A stretch of 50,964 nt of DNA from Desulfofustis glycolicus DSM 9705 (GCF_900130015.1 NZ_FQXS01000030.1:1-50964); one strand, 5' to 3'. Counted from the first letter of the stretch, positions 16,582 to 25,431 are shown. Numbers and translations are program-made. Notes: generated from the letters alone by a model not told the origin.

Positions 16582-17360
16582 CCGCCGTCGGCACGGATCA
16601 CGGTGCCGGTGACAAAGCCGGCCTGAACGGCGACAAAAAAGACCAGCTCGGCGATTTCCTCGGGGGTACCGGTGCGGTGCAGCAACGTATGATCGAGCAG
16701 ATCCCGGCGTTGCCGCTCGGTCAAGGCCTGCCAACCCCTGGTTTCCTCACCGTGCCGGCCGCGCACCAGGCCGAGCATGACCTCGTTGACCCTGACCGCC
16801 GGCGCCGCCTCTCTGGCCCATTGCTCGGTGAACGACGCGATGCCGCGATTTGCCGCGCTGTAGCCGTCGTTGAAGAGCAGTGACGCCGGCCCGCAGCGGC
16901 CAACCAGGGCCGCAATAGAAGAAATATTCACTACCGAGCCGCAACCACAGGCGGTAAGTAGCGGCAGGGCCCGCCGAAAGAGGAACCATTTGGCCCGCAG
17001 GGTCGTTTCGAACTCCAGCTGCCATTGACCGTCGTTCTGCACTGTTTCGTAAGAGCCGTGGACGACGGGCATGCCGCCCCGTTCGATATTGTTGATCAGG
17101 TGGTGCAGTCCACCGAGATCGGCGGTCACCGAGTCTATCAACCGGGCGGTGTCGTCAGGGTCGGTCAGGTTGCAGCGGTAGCAGTGAAATCGGTAACCGG
17201 CCCCGCTAAACTCCTGCTCCATCTCTGCCGTCGATTCCGGCCAGTCGTGGTGTACCGGCAAGGCCAGGGATGCCCCGGCACCACCGAAGCGGCGGGCGAT
17301 GGCCCGGCCGACCGGCCGGCTGGCGCCGGGAATAAGCACAATGCGATCACGAAGATTCAT
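16524..17360 (-). CDS. short-chain dehydrogenase/reductase-like protein lacking the catalytic Lys
   Basis: About 278 residues of classical SDR fold: nucleotide-binding LIPGASRPVGRAIARRFGGAG, the NNI turn (HHLINNIERG), active-site Ser in VVNISSIAALVG, and the C-terminal TGTVIRADGGYCLGG typical of FabG-like proteins. The catalytic YxxxK is YSAAN here (codon AAT at about 16852), so the Lys is missing. Either it is a non-catalytic member or another residue substitutes. ATG 17360 has GGGTGA 5 nt upstream; an ATG at 17372 overlaps the upstream methyltransferase stop. The two genes form a pair. Confidence 0.85.
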   Translation of the reverse strand: MNLRDRIVLIPGASRPVGRAIARRFGGAGASLALPVHHDWPESTAEMEQEFSGAGYRFHCYRCNLTDPDDTARLIDSVTADLGGLHHLINNIERGGMPVVHGSYETVQNDGQWQLEFETTLRAKWFLFRRALPLLTACGCGSVVNISSIAALVGRCGPASLLFNDGYSAANRGIASFTEQWAREAAPAVRVNEVMLGLVRGRHGEETRGWQALTERQRRDLLDHTLLHRTGTPEEIAELVFFVAVQAGFVTGTVIRADGGYCLGGEPVASLPPGLLAS

Positions 17361-17364
17361 GGTG

Positions 17365-18072
17365 TCACCCATTTGCCGGCGGGTTGGCTGGGTTCAGCGC
17401 GTGGGAGAGCAGGGCCAGGCTGTTGCTCAAAGAAAGACCGCCAGCCGTAACGGCAACGGCGCAGCAGAGAACGCTCCTGCCAAACGGCTGGCAAATGATG
17501 TCTGAGGCCACTTGGCGGCTGTCGAGAAACCCTTCCAGGGCGCCGTGTTTCATCCAGAGCCGATAGCCGGCGTAGTGGTCTCTGCCGGCCAGCCGTTCGA
17601 CCAGCGGGATAGCGATGCGCCCGTAGAGTATACCGCCTGGCGTGGCCGACGGACGACTGAAGTCGGCGAGGATCAGTGAGCCGCCGGGGCGGACCATGCG
17701 CCGGCTGTTGGCATAGACGGCCAGTGCGGCGGTCGGATGTTTTTCGTGCAGGGAAAACGAGACAATGGCGCAGTCGAAGGTGCCCGGGGCAAAGGTCGCC
17801 TGCTCGGAGTCGAGCAGGTGGTAGCTGATCGTCTCGGAACTGCTCTTCTGCGCTTGTTCCAGCATTGCCAGTGAGTTGTCGATACCGCAGAGTTCCATGC
17901 CGGGGGCATCGAGCAGGCGTAACTGGTCACCGGTACCGCAACAGACATCAATGACCCGGCGATACCCCTTGAACCGGATGTAGGCAGCAATGTCGCGGCG
18001 CACCGGCTGCAGCAGCGGAGAGACGACACGGTCATAGAGCGGGGCGATGGAACGGTAGTGATCAAGGGGCAT
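17365..18072 (-). CDS. class I SAM-dependent methyltransferase
   Basis: 235 residues. Motif I is VIDVCCGTGDQLRLL (about residues 40-54), followed by an acidic loop GIDNSLAML, FDCAIVSFSLHEKH (motif II region) and VRPGGSLILADFS (motif III). It is similar in layout to UbiE/MenG and other small-molecule methyltransferases, but the specific UbiE signatures are not seen, so the substrate is unknown. The C-terminal 40 residues are hydrophobic and may associate with membrane. First gene of a two-gene minus-strand unit with the SDR. Confidence 0.85.
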   Translation of the reverse strand: MPLDHYRSIAPLYDRVVSPLLQPVRRDIAAYIRFKGYRRVIDVCCGTGDQLRLLDAPGMELCGIDNSLAMLEQAQKSSSETISYHLLDSEQATFAPGTFDCAIVSFSLHEKHPTAALAVYANSRRMVRPGGSLILADFSRPSATPGGILYGRIAIPLVERLAGRDHYAGYRLWMKHGALEGFLDSRQVASDIICQPFGRSVLCCAVAVTAGGLSLSNSLALLSHALNPANPPANG

Positions 18073-18261
18073 CGATTGACTCGCGACTCAACAGAAACGA
18101 TAGATGGCGACGGAATTACGAACCTGCACGGATAGTAAATGGTTGGGCGAGTCTTGCAAAGGGGAAACTGGCCGTATGACCGATAACCGCTTGTCCTTTG
18201 GTGGGAGAGACATACAGTATAGTGGGTGACACACCCGTGAATTCAACCGATACAATGTGAC

Positions 18262-21165
18262 ATGATACATCGAACGACCGTTTTCTCGATTCTCACCGGA
18301 CTTCTTTCGCTCCTGCTGTTGACCGGATACGGGCGGGCCGAGATGAAACCGGCTGCATCTCCGGACTGTTTTGCGACCAGCTGGCCGCACGAGACAAGCG
18401 AGCTAGCGCCCGATCCAACGGTGCAATTCGGCAGGCTTGCCAATGGGCTGCGTTACGTCGTGCGGCAGCACGACGAGCCGCGCGATCGTACGGCGGCCTA
18501 CCTCGGCGTTTTGGCCGGTTCGCTTCATGAAGAAGAGCAGGAGCGGGGTTTGGCCCATTTCCTCGAGCACATGTTGTTCAACGGAACCTCCCACTTTCCG
18601 CCGGGTACGCTGATCGATTACTTTCAATCGATCGGAATGAGCTTCGGCGGCGATACGAACGCGCTGACCGCCTACGATCGCACCGTCTATAAGATTATTC
18701 TGCCCCGGTCGAGCAGAGAAGACCTGGACCGGGGGCTGCTCGTGCTCAGTGACTTTGCCGGCGGCGCTTTGCTGACGGAGGAAGAGGTCGATCAGGAACG
18801 CGGGGTCATCATGGCGGAGATGATCGCCCGTGATTCTGCCGGTTTTCGCGCCTGGGTCGACGAATCGGAGTTCACCTTGCGCGGCACACGGCTGGAGCAG
18901 AGGATGCCGATCGGTGATCCCGCGGTGCTGCGCCAGGCCGGACCGGCAGAGTTGCGTGATTTCTACGATGCCTGGTATCGGCCGGAGAATATGATTCTGG
19001 TGCTGGTCGGCGATTTCGACCCGGAGACGGCCGAGGAACTGATCAAAACCCACTTTGGACCGTTACAGGGCCGAGGCGATCCGCCTCCCTGCCCTGATTT
19101 GGGGCGTATGCAGCATGGGGAGATGGAATCATTTTACCATGTGGAACCGGAACTGGGCTACACCGAGGTCGTACTCGAAACGGTGGCAGACAAGGAGGCG
19201 CAACCGGATTCGTTTGCGCTGCAGCGTCAGGAACTCTATCGGTTGCTGGCGACGCAGATGATCAACCATCGGCTGGCCAGACTCGTCGAAAACGCCGACT
19301 CTCCGCTTCGCTCGGCGGCCTATTCCGACACCGCGCTGCTGGATCGCTTCCGGATCAGCGGTATCAGGGCGAAGACCGACGGGCAGAACTGGCAGGACGC
19401 GTTGACCGAGATCGACCGGGTTATTCGCCAGGCGGTGACGTACGGTTTTTCCGAGCAGGAACTGGACCGGGTCAAACGGCAACTGCTCTCCGACCTGGAA
19501 AAAGCGGTCCAGACCAGCGACACGACCAGCTCGCAGATCATCGCCCGCCGTCTGCTGACCCAGCTGCAGGCCGACCGGGTGCCCCAGTCGCCGCAGCAGG
19601 AACTGGCGCTCTTCGCTCCGGTTGTCGAGCAGGCGACTGCCGACCAGCTGCTTGATGTCGTTCGTGAACGCTGGCAACAGGGCAGTACTCTGATAAAACT
19701 GATCGGCACTGCGCAACTACCCGAGGAGACCGCCGAGCAGACGCTGCTCTCCTGCTATCGCTCTCTTCAGGAGCAGGAGGTGGCGGCGCCCGTGGCCGGC
19801 CGGCAGCTCGAGTTTCCCTATCTGGTGACAGCGGCGGTCGGTCCGGAGCCGATAGCGACCGAGACCTTCCCTGATATCGATGTGCAGCGGTTTCGCTACG
19901 ACAATGGCCTGGTGGTCAACGTCAAGCAGACTGACTTCGATAACGAGAGCGTTGCCCTGGCCGTCCATTTTGGTAATGGTCGCCGGAGCTTGCGCAAACC
20001 CGGTCTCGACCTGCTCGCCGGAGCCGTGGTCAACGGTTCCGGCAGCGGCCGTTACAAGGCATCCGAATTGCAGGAGGTATTGGCCGGCAGTTCGGTAAGC
20101 CATCGCTTTCGTATCGGTGAAGAATCCTTCTCCTGGGAGGGCCGGTCGTTGACCGGTGATCTTGAACTGCTGTTCCAGACCCTGCAGACCGTACTGCGTG
20201 ATCCCGGGTTCCGCCGGGAAGCATACGACCGGGCGATGAAGAGCTTCGCGATGATGTACCGGCAGATACAAAACGATACCGAGGGCGGCGTACGGCTTCA
20301 TCTCGAACCGTTTCTTGCCGGGGGAGCGCCGGGTTACGGTTTGCCCGGTTGGCAGGAGTTCTCCGCGTTGACCCTGGAAGATGTGACGGGCTGGCTGGCG
20401 CAGCCTTTTAACGAAGCGGTCCTGGAGATATCGGTGGTCGGCGATGTCGCTCCGGAGCAGGTACGGGCGTTGGCCGCCCGCTATTTCGGGACGGGTCACA
20501 TGACGCCACTGCCGGTTGCAACGGAGCACCAGCCAACCTTTCCGGCCGGCGAGACCCGTGAAGTGGAGATGACGAGCAGCGTCGACAAGGCGGTCGTTCG
20601 GTCTGCCTGGTTGACCGATGATTTCTGGGATATTAGTCGTTCTCGGCGGCTGCATGTATTGGCGGCGGTTCTTGAGAACCGGCTGCGGGAGGCGGTCCGG
20701 GAACGTCTCGGCGCCAGTTACTCGCCGTTTGTCGCCAGCATGACCAGCCGGGCCTATGATGGGTTCGGCATGATGGTGGCCCAGGTGGTGGTTGAATCAG
20801 ACCTGGTCGACACGGTGCACACGGAAATTGCGGCGACGGCGGCGTCCCTGCAGACCGAGCCGGTGAGCCCGGAGGAACTCGACCGGGCCAAACGACCGTT
20901 GGCCACCTCGCTGAGAGAATCGGTGCGGACCAATGATTACTGGCTCCATTCGGTTTTGTCGCTGTCTTCCCGGCATCCCCGTCAGCTTGACTGGCCACTG
21001 ACCATGATCGAGGATTTTGCCGCGGTGACCGTCGACGAGGTGAGCGAGCTTGCCGAGGACTACCTGACCTCACAGCGACAGGCGGTCGGTATTATCCGTC
21101 CGATCGTAACCGGAGAGGAGCATCTGGCGGAAAAACAGGAAACGGCCGAACTCCCGGTCAATTGA
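18262..21165 (+). CDS. secreted M16-family zinc metallopeptidase (PqqL/pitrilysin-like)
   Basis: 967 residues with a signal peptide (hydrophobic LTGLLSLLLLTGY, then processing near GRA). The inverted zinc motif HFLEH is H99-E102-H103, and the downstream Glu is in the ERGVIMAEM segment. Two M16 halves are present: the catalytic N-half and a C-half starting near residue 540 (VQRFRYDNGLVVNVKQTDFD) with peptidase_M16_C domains. This matches the PqqL-like, about 930-residue periplasmic proteases. It is transcribed alone; its last 8 nt overlap the convergent cobI 3' end. Confidence 0.93.
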   Translation: MIHRTTVFSILTGLLSLLLLTGYGRAEMKPAASPDCFATSWPHETSELAPDPTVQFGRLANGLRYVVRQHDEPRDRTAAYLGVLAGSLHEEEQERGLAHFLEHMLFNGTSHFPPGTLIDYFQSIGMSFGGDTNALTAYDRTVYKIILPRSSREDLDRGLLVLSDFAGGALLTEEEVDQERGVIMAEMIARDSAGFRAWVDESEFTLRGTRLEQRMPIGDPAVLRQAGPAELRDFYDAWYRPENMILVLVGDFDPETAEELIKTHFGPLQGRGDPPPCPDLGRMQHGEMESFYHVEPELGYTEVVLETVADKEAQPDSFALQRQELYRLLATQMINHRLARLVENADSPLRSAAYSDTALLDRFRISGIRAKTDGQNWQDALTEIDRVIRQAVTYGFSEQELDRVKRQLLSDLEKAVQTSDTTSSQIIARRLLTQLQADRVPQSPQQELALFAPVVEQATADQLLDVVRERWQQGSTLIKLIGTAQLPEETAEQTLLSCYRSLQEQEVAAPVAGRQLEFPYLVTAAVGPEPIATETFPDIDVQRFRYDNGLVVNVKQTDFDNESVALAVHFGNGRRSLRKPGLDLLAGAVVNGSGSGRYKASELQEVLAGSSVSHRFRIGEESFSWEGRSLTGDLELLFQTLQTVLRDPGFRREAYDRAMKSFAMMYRQIQNDTEGGVRLHLEPFLAGGAPGYGLPGWQEFSALTLEDVTGWLAQPFNEAVLEISVVGDVAPEQVRALAARYFGTGHMTPLPVATEHQPTFPAGETREVEMTSSVDKAVVRSAWLTDDFWDISRSRRLHVLAAVLENRLREAVRERLGASYSPFVASMTSRAYDGFGMMVAQVVVESDLVDTVHTEIAATAASLQTEPVSPEELDRAKRPLATSLRESVRTNDYWLHSVLSLSSRHPRQLDWPLTMIEDFAAVTVDEVSELAEDYLTSQRQAVGIIRPIVTGEEHLAEKQETAELPVN

Positions 21166-21907
21166 CCAGGACCCGGGCGGTGATCGGCTGTTTTCTGACG
21201 ATGATGGTCGAATAATAGTGCGGCTGGCCGACGATGCGATCGAGCCTGCCGTGAATTTCCTCCGTTCCGGTACCGGCCCGCTCCACCAGCACCGCCTGCT
21301 CAATCAGTCCGCACTGCTCCAGCAGCACCGTCAGCCGAGGCAGCACCCGATGCACCTTCATCAGGACGATGGTGTCGAAGCGTTGCAGTACCTCTAGGAG
21401 GCGTTCGTCGGAGAAGGTGGCCGGAACGATGGCCACCATCTCGTCGCCGAGGCAGATCGGCGTCGCCAGCGCCGCGGAACAACTGCTCATCGCCGGGACA
21501 CCGGGAATGAAGACCGTCTTCGTATCGGGTCGGATGCCGCAGAGTGTTTCGTAAAGATAGTAGCCGGTCGAATAGATTGCCGGATCGCCAAGCGTCGGGA
21601 AACAAACGCTTTTCCCGTCGTCGAGAAAGTCGAGCACGGTCTGGGCCGCATGGCGCCAGGCGACGAGCACATCTGGCTCCGGCTCCCGGCCGCTGTGGAT
21701 CTTTTTCATCGGGAAATGGAGTTGGACAATTTCTTTGCCGGCAAGGCTGGTAGCCCCGCTGAGGATCGACAGGGCAGTCGAACGGCCGTTCTCGGAGCCG
21801 CAGGGAGAGACGATGACCGGACAGACCGCGGCGGTCTTGACGGCCTTGACCGTGATCAGATCCGGGTCGCCCGGGCCGGTGCCGACGATATAAAGTGTTG
21901 CAGTCAT
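21158..21907 (-). CDS. cobI: precorrin-2/cobalt-factor II C20-methyltransferase
   Basis: Methylates C20 of the corrin precursor in cobalamin synthesis. Tetrapyrrole-methylase landmarks: YIVGTGPGDPDLITVKA at the N-terminus, VCFPTLGDPAIYSTG, FIPGVPAMSSCSAAL and VLMKVHRVLP. In an anaerobe the substrate is likely cobalt-factor II (CbiL role), but the sequence alone does not separate CobI from CbiL. 249 aa, normal length. It is the distal gene of the riboswitch-controlled operon, but a 238-nt gap carrying a structured repeat separates it from the binding-protein gene, so transcription into it may be modulated there. Confidence 0.92.
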   Translation of the reverse strand: MTATLYIVGTGPGDPDLITVKAVKTAAVCPVIVSPCGSENGRSTALSILSGATSLAGKEIVQLHFPMKKIHSGREPEPDVLVAWRHAAQTVLDFLDDGKSVCFPTLGDPAIYSTGYYLYETLCGIRPDTKTVFIPGVPAMSSCSAALATPICLGDEMVAIVPATFSDERLLEVLQRFDTIVLMKVHRVLPRLTVLLEQCGLIEQAVLVERAGTGTEEIHGRLDRIVGQPHYYSTIIVRKQPITARVLVN

Positions 21908-21956
21908 TGAATCACCATTGTTGACTTTTGTTTTATGAAAATCAGTTTTGTCCCCA

Positions 21957-22107
21957 GGCTGGCCGGTTCTGCCGTAGGCTGCATCGCGAAGGCCCGGAGG
22001 GCCGGAGAATCAGGCCCGTAGGGCTGCGGACAGGACGTCCGTAGCCGGCGGCCAGCCGATAAGGCCGCAGCGCAGCAGCCGGAGGTAGAATCGGCCAGCC
22101 ATCCCGA
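21957..22107. repeat. structured dispersed repeat, copy B (151 bp)
   Basis: Lies between the binding-protein gene and cobI. It matches the reverse complement of 30558-30744 nearly end to end, except for a segment of about 35 nt present only in the other copy. Terminal arms TGGCCGGTTCTGCC and GGTAGAATCGGCCA pair completely with two G.U pairs, followed by GGCTGC/GCAGCC. Inside are GGCCC/GGGCC, GCCC/GGGC and a hairpin around CTGCGGACAGGACGTCCG. It codes for no protein. Confidence 0.85.
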
Positions 22108-22145
22108 CCAAGAGGCCGATTGTATTTGTTCGTGGCGTCTTCCCT

Positions 22146-23156
22146 TCATCGAAATTCATTTTCATAGAGCAGCCGGTTGATTTGCCGGATGCCTTCGAGC
22201 AGCCTGGTGGTCGGCCGCGCCACCAGGGTTTCATCGATCAGATAGATCCGCTCCTCGCGGACCGCCTTGATTGCGCCGAAGCCCGGTTCATCGATGATTT
22301 CCTCGACGGTGATACGGTTCATTCGTCCCGATTGGGCCAAAAAAACATCGATCATTTCCGCCTTGGCCAGAATCCGTTCCTTGCTGTAATCGGCAATATT
22401 GGTGCCCCGCCGCGGAACCGCATCGTCCGCGACGTTGATGCCGCCGGCCGCAGTCAGACAGAAGATGGCGATTGATGCCGGCGAGAAGGTGCGCATCCGC
22501 CGGTGGATTGATTCGAAGTAGACCCGGGGCCGCCGCTTTTCATCAATGGCTGCGACTCGGCGTTTCATCTCTTCGAGTTCGTGCTGAAAAACGCTGATCA
22601 TCCGGGTTGCCCCGCCTTCGTGGCCGCTGATACGGCCGAGGGTCCGCCAGTAATCGAACAATTCGTCCACCGTCGCCGGCTGCAGGGAGATGACGGTGAT
22701 CCCGTAGCGTTCCAACTGCTCTACCAGGTTGGCGGCGCTGTGTCGGATCATCGGCCTGATCAGGATGCAGTCCGGTGCGGCGGCAATCAGTTTCTCGGCG
22801 GTATCATGGTATGAAAACCGCGCTTTGTCGAGGATGCTTGCCGGGTAGGTGTCGCTGGTTGAGATCCCGAAGAGGGCGTCGCTCGCGCCGATCTCGGCAA
22901 GGTTTTCGGTGTGGGCCGGGTAGAGCGAGATGATTCTGGTAAACGGACGATCGATGCGGTGGCGGACGCCGTCGTGGTCGATCAGTTCGAAACCGGCCGC
23001 TGCAACCGTCTGAAACATCAAGAGCAGCAGGGCTAGCGTAAGAATTCGCCCGAGAAATCCTGCAGATGGGCGCTTGGCTGGCGCAGCCCCGTGGAGGCAC
23101 CGCCGCCTGCAGGATCGCCGAACCGGCGATTGATAGTGCTGGTTGAAGGAGATCAT
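22146..23156 (-). CDS. periplasmic substrate-binding protein of a B12-type ABC transporter
   Basis: 336 residues of the FecB/BtuF (PF01497) class: RIISLYPAHTENLAEIGASDALFGIS at the start of the mature part, CILIRPMIRH, and the long helix linking the two lobes (HEGGATRMISVFQHELEEM). A hydrophobic export segment ILTLALLLLMFQTVAAAG lies at residues 38-55, after an unusual 37-residue Arg-rich leader coded by hairpin-rich DNA (23057-23130). The cobalamin riboswitch upstream and cobI downstream argue for a corrinoid ligand; iron-siderophore is the alternative. Starts 7 nt after the ATPase stop. Confidence 0.88.
   Translation of the reverse strand: MISFNQHYQSPVRRSCRRRCLHGAAPAKRPSAGFLGRILTLALLLLMFQTVAAAGFELIDHDGVRHRIDRPFTRIISLYPAHTENLAEIGASDALFGISTSDTYPASILDKARFSYHDTAEKLIAAAPDCILIRPMIRHSAANLVEQLERYGITVISLQPATVDELFDYWRTLGRISGHEGGATRMISVFQHELEEMKRRVAAIDEKRRPRVYFESIHRRMRTFSPASIAIFCLTAAGGINVADDAVPRRGTNIADYSKERILAKAEMIDVFLAQSGRMNRITVEEIIDEPGFGAIKAVREERIYLIDETLVARPTTRLLEGIRQINRLLYENEFR
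23057..23130. repeat. hairpin-rich segment inside the binding-protein 5' end
   Basis: ATCCTGCAG (23057-23065) pairs with CTGCAGGAT (23107-23115), enclosing GGCTG/CAGCC. Immediately beside it ATCGCCG/CGGCGAT (23114-23130) forms a second stem with an AAC loop. It corresponds to the Arg-rich leader before the signal peptide. It may be an inserted repeat that stayed in frame, or structure controlling translation of the gene. Confidence 0.5.
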
Positions 23157-23162
23157 TATCGG

Positions 23163-23948
23163 TCAACGATAGATAAAGCTGATCTGGTTGGTTCGTGTTG
23201 CGGTCCGGTACGACTCCGCCTCGATCTCGTAGAGGTCTGCTACCAGTGCCGGCGTGACGATGTCCTCTGTCGGACCGTAACAGCGCAGGTCTCCGTCCTT
23301 GAGAACGACGACCTGATCGCAGAAGGCCAGCGCGATATTCAGGTCGTGCATTGCCGCGATGACGGTGCGTCCCTGCCGGACCAGCCGGGCCAGCAGCTTC
23401 ATGATGGCCAGCGCGTGGTTGATGTCGAGATTGGCGGTTACTTCGTCGAGCAGCAGATAGTCGGTATCCTGGGCCAGCGCGCGGGCGATCATCACCCGTT
23501 GTTTTTCCCCGCCGGACAGCTGCCTGACCGATCGATCGCGGAACCGGCCGATTTCCATGGCATCCAGGGCTTGTTCCACCGCGGTATGATCGTCCCTGCT
23601 CGGCCGGGCAAAACGCGGGATATGTGGATGCCGTCCCATCAGAACGACATCGAAGACGCGGTAGTCGAAATTGAGCGAAAAGCTCTGCGGTACACTGGTC
23701 AGAAGCCGGGCTCGATCCGCTGGGGGATAGTGATCGATCTGCCGCCCGTTGAGCAAAACGGAGCCGCAGGACGGTGTCAGGTGTCCGGCGAGCAGATCGA
23801 GCAAGGTCGTCTTGCCGCTGCCGTTCGGCCCGAGCAGGCCATAGAAACACCCGGGTGCCAGATGCAGCGACAGGGCCTGCAGGCCGGCATGGGCCCGGCC
23901 GTAGGAAAACCCGGCATCGCAGAGTCGATAGCCCCGATCGTGTTCCAT
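23163..23948 (-). CDS. ABC transporter ATPase subunit, B12/siderophore type
   Basis: 261 residues. Walker A GPNGSGKTT (residues 40-48), signature LSGGEKQR, Walker B YLLLDEVTANLD and the switch His in AAMHDLNIA. It belongs to the FepC/BtuD group of ATPases for FecCD-type permeases, with the C-terminal extension common in that group (DIVTPALVADLYEIEAESY). I start at ATG 23948, which overlaps the permease stop (TGATG) and has GAGGTG upstream; a GTG three codons earlier is possible. Works with the permease at 23948-25030 and the binding protein at 22146-23156. Confidence 0.93.
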   Translation of the reverse strand: MEHDRGYRLCDAGFSYGRAHAGLQALSLHLAPGCFYGLLGPNGSGKTTLLDLLAGHLTPSCGSVLLNGRQIDHYPPADRARLLTSVPQSFSLNFDYRVFDVVLMGRHPHIPRFARPSRDDHTAVEQALDAMEIGRFRDRSVRQLSGGEKQRVMIARALAQDTDYLLLDEVTANLDINHALAIMKLLARLVRQGRTVIAAMHDLNIALAFCDQVVVLKDGDLRCYGPTEDIVTPALVADLYEIEAESYRTATRTNQISFIYR

Positions 23949-25030
23949 CAGCGCCACCTCGCCAATTGGGTGCGGCGGAAAATGTAGCAGAAAAACGGTC
24001 CGCCGATCAATGCGGTCAGCACTCCGATCGGCAGTTCCGTCGGCAGCATGACGCGGGTTACCGTATCGGCGAGCAGCAGCAGGATGGCGCCGCAGAGAAA
24101 ACTGCAGGGAATGAGCAGCCGGTTGTCGGGACCGAGCGCCATCCTGACGAAGTGCGGCACGATCAGGCCGATAAAGCCGATGATTCCGGAGACGCTGACG
24201 CAGGCGGCGGTGGCCAGTGAGGCGACGACCAGCAACCGTTTGCGGACGGCCGGTGAGTCGATGCCGAGTGAGTCCGCGGTCCGGTCGCCAAAGGACATGA
24301 TATCGAGTTCACGGGCGTGGCCGCCGATCAACAGGCAGCTCGGCAGAACGAGCACGAGAAGCATGGAGACATCGGCCCAGCCGGTGCCGATAAAACTGCC
24401 CATGAGCCAGAAAATAATGGCGTTAACCTGTTCGTCGGCGAGGAATTTGATCAGGCTGATACCGGCCGAAAGGATCGCTGAGACAATGATGCCGGACAGA
24501 ATCAGACTGTTGGAGGAGAGGCGCGTGGACGGGCTGCTCAGGGAAAAGACGACGAAGAGGGTGAGCACCGCGCCGATAAAGGCAAACAGCGGAATGATCA
24601 GTGAGCCGGGCAGCGTCAGTCCGAACATCAGCAGCAAAATGGCCAGTGATGCGCCAAAAGCGGCGCCGGAGGAAATGCCGAGGGTGTACGGGTCGGCCAG
24701 CGGATTCTGCAGCAATGATTGAAAGACGCAGCCGGCGACGGCGAGCGAGCCGCCGACTAATGCGGCGCAGAGGATACGCGGCAGGCGCACCTCCATGATA
24801 ACGAAGGGAAAGCTCGGTGTCAGATCGGCCGGCACGGCGGCGCCCAACTGCATGAGCAGCACACTGACGATATCGGCCGGATCGATCTTGATATAGCCCA
24901 GACCGGTGGCGGAGACGATCTGCACTGCCAGCAGCGCGGTCAGCAGCAGCGGCAGGATGAGCCGGACGGGTAACCGGCGGCCACTTCTCGGGCTGAGCTG
25001 GGTGTGGTCGGATGATGCTTTGGCGGTCAT
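23948..25030 (-). CDS. FecCD/BtuC-type ABC transporter permease
   Basis: About 360 residues of the FecCD (PF01032) family with some ten hydrophobic helices. Signatures: EVRLPRILCAALVGGSLAVAG, QSLLQNPLADPYTLGISSGA, and GIIGFIGLIVPHFVRMALGPD near the C-terminus, the coupling-helix region. ATG 25030 has GGAG upstream and opens the conserved part; the frame continues into the riboswitch to 25147 but that part is leader RNA. It is the first gene after the riboswitch and terminator, so its expression should fall when cobalamin is abundant. Confidence 0.92.
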   Translation of the reverse strand: MTAKASSDHTQLSPRSGRRLPVRLILPLLLTALLAVQIVSATGLGYIKIDPADIVSVLLMQLGAAVPADLTPSFPFVIMEVRLPRILCAALVGGSLAVAGCVFQSLLQNPLADPYTLGISSGAAFGASLAILLLMFGLTLPGSLIIPLFAFIGAVLTLFVVFSLSSPSTRLSSNSLILSGIIVSAILSAGISLIKFLADEQVNAIIFWLMGSFIGTGWADVSMLLVLVLPSCLLIGGHARELDIMSFGDRTADSLGIDSPAVRKRLLVVASLATAACVSVSGIIGFIGLIVPHFVRMALGPDNRLLIPCSFLCGAILLLLADTVTRVMLPTELPIGVLTALIGGPFFCYIFRRTQLARWR

Positions 25031-25045
25031 CGTGATGGCCGGCTC

Positions 25046-25086
25046 CAAAAAAAAAATCCCCGGATCAGAATAATCGATCCGGGGAT
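25046..25086 (-). terminator. intrinsic terminator of the cobalamin riboswitch (expression platform)
   Basis: On the minus strand ATCCCCGGATC pairs perfectly with GATCCGGGGAT (25076-25086 with 25056-25066), followed by ten T residues (complement of 25047-25056). It lies about 60 nt after the aptamer and just before the permease ribosome site, the layout of a transcription-terminating OFF switch. Confidence 0.9.
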
Positions 25087-25146
25087 GCCCTGATTTTCCA
25101 CGTATCTTTGTCTGGCTTCCTGTTCCACGGGAAGCTTTCGCTTGCA

Positions 25147-25316
25147 TCAGGCAGGTCTTCTGACTTCCGGTTCACCCTACTGGTTGCGCCTTCCCAGCCG
25201 ATTCAGGCCAGTGACGTCGTGCAACGTTCGTCCCGGTTACAGCGGCGGGCCCGTCTCCGAATCGCACGGAGTTCCCTTTTAAATCGGGTCGAGCGGTTCG
25301 ACCCGGTACCTGAGTC
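25147..25316 (-). ncRNA. cobalamin riboswitch aptamer
   Basis: Read on the minus strand, the conserved boxes appear in order: AAAAGGGAACTCCGTGCGAT, GGGCCCGCCGCTGTAACCGG, the GTCACTGGCC segment, TGGGAAGGCG, and the 3' box GAAGTCAGAAGACCTGCC (the B12 box). 5' CAGGT can close against ACCTG at the 3' end. Adenosyl- or another cobalamin would bind here and, with the terminator at 25046-25086, shut off the transporter-cobI operon. The boundaries are approximate. Confidence 0.95.
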
Positions 25317-25325
25317 CGTCCTTCC

Positions 25326-25354
25326 CTTCTACCGCCTGAACCGGTGTTTGTCAA
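25326..25354 (-). promoter_or_regulatory. sigma-70 promoter of the B12 operon
   Basis: Minus strand: -35 TTGACA (complement of 25349-25354), a 17-nt spacer, and -10 TAGAAG (complement of 25326-25331). The start would fall near 25319, a few nucleotides before the aptamer, which fits a riboswitch leader. Confidence 0.65.
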
Positions 25355-25431
25355 CCATCGGCACGTTCACGCCGAAGCGCACGGTGCTGCCTGACCGATG
25401 TGATTCGGTCGATAGGGGAAAACGGCTCAGG

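Noticed and set aside
18073-18261. Possible divergent promoters around TATACT/TATAGT at 18216-18223
   Set aside because: The -10 boxes are fair, but the matching -35 boxes lie at 15, 19 or 21 nt, outside or at the edge of the normal range, so I do not list them.
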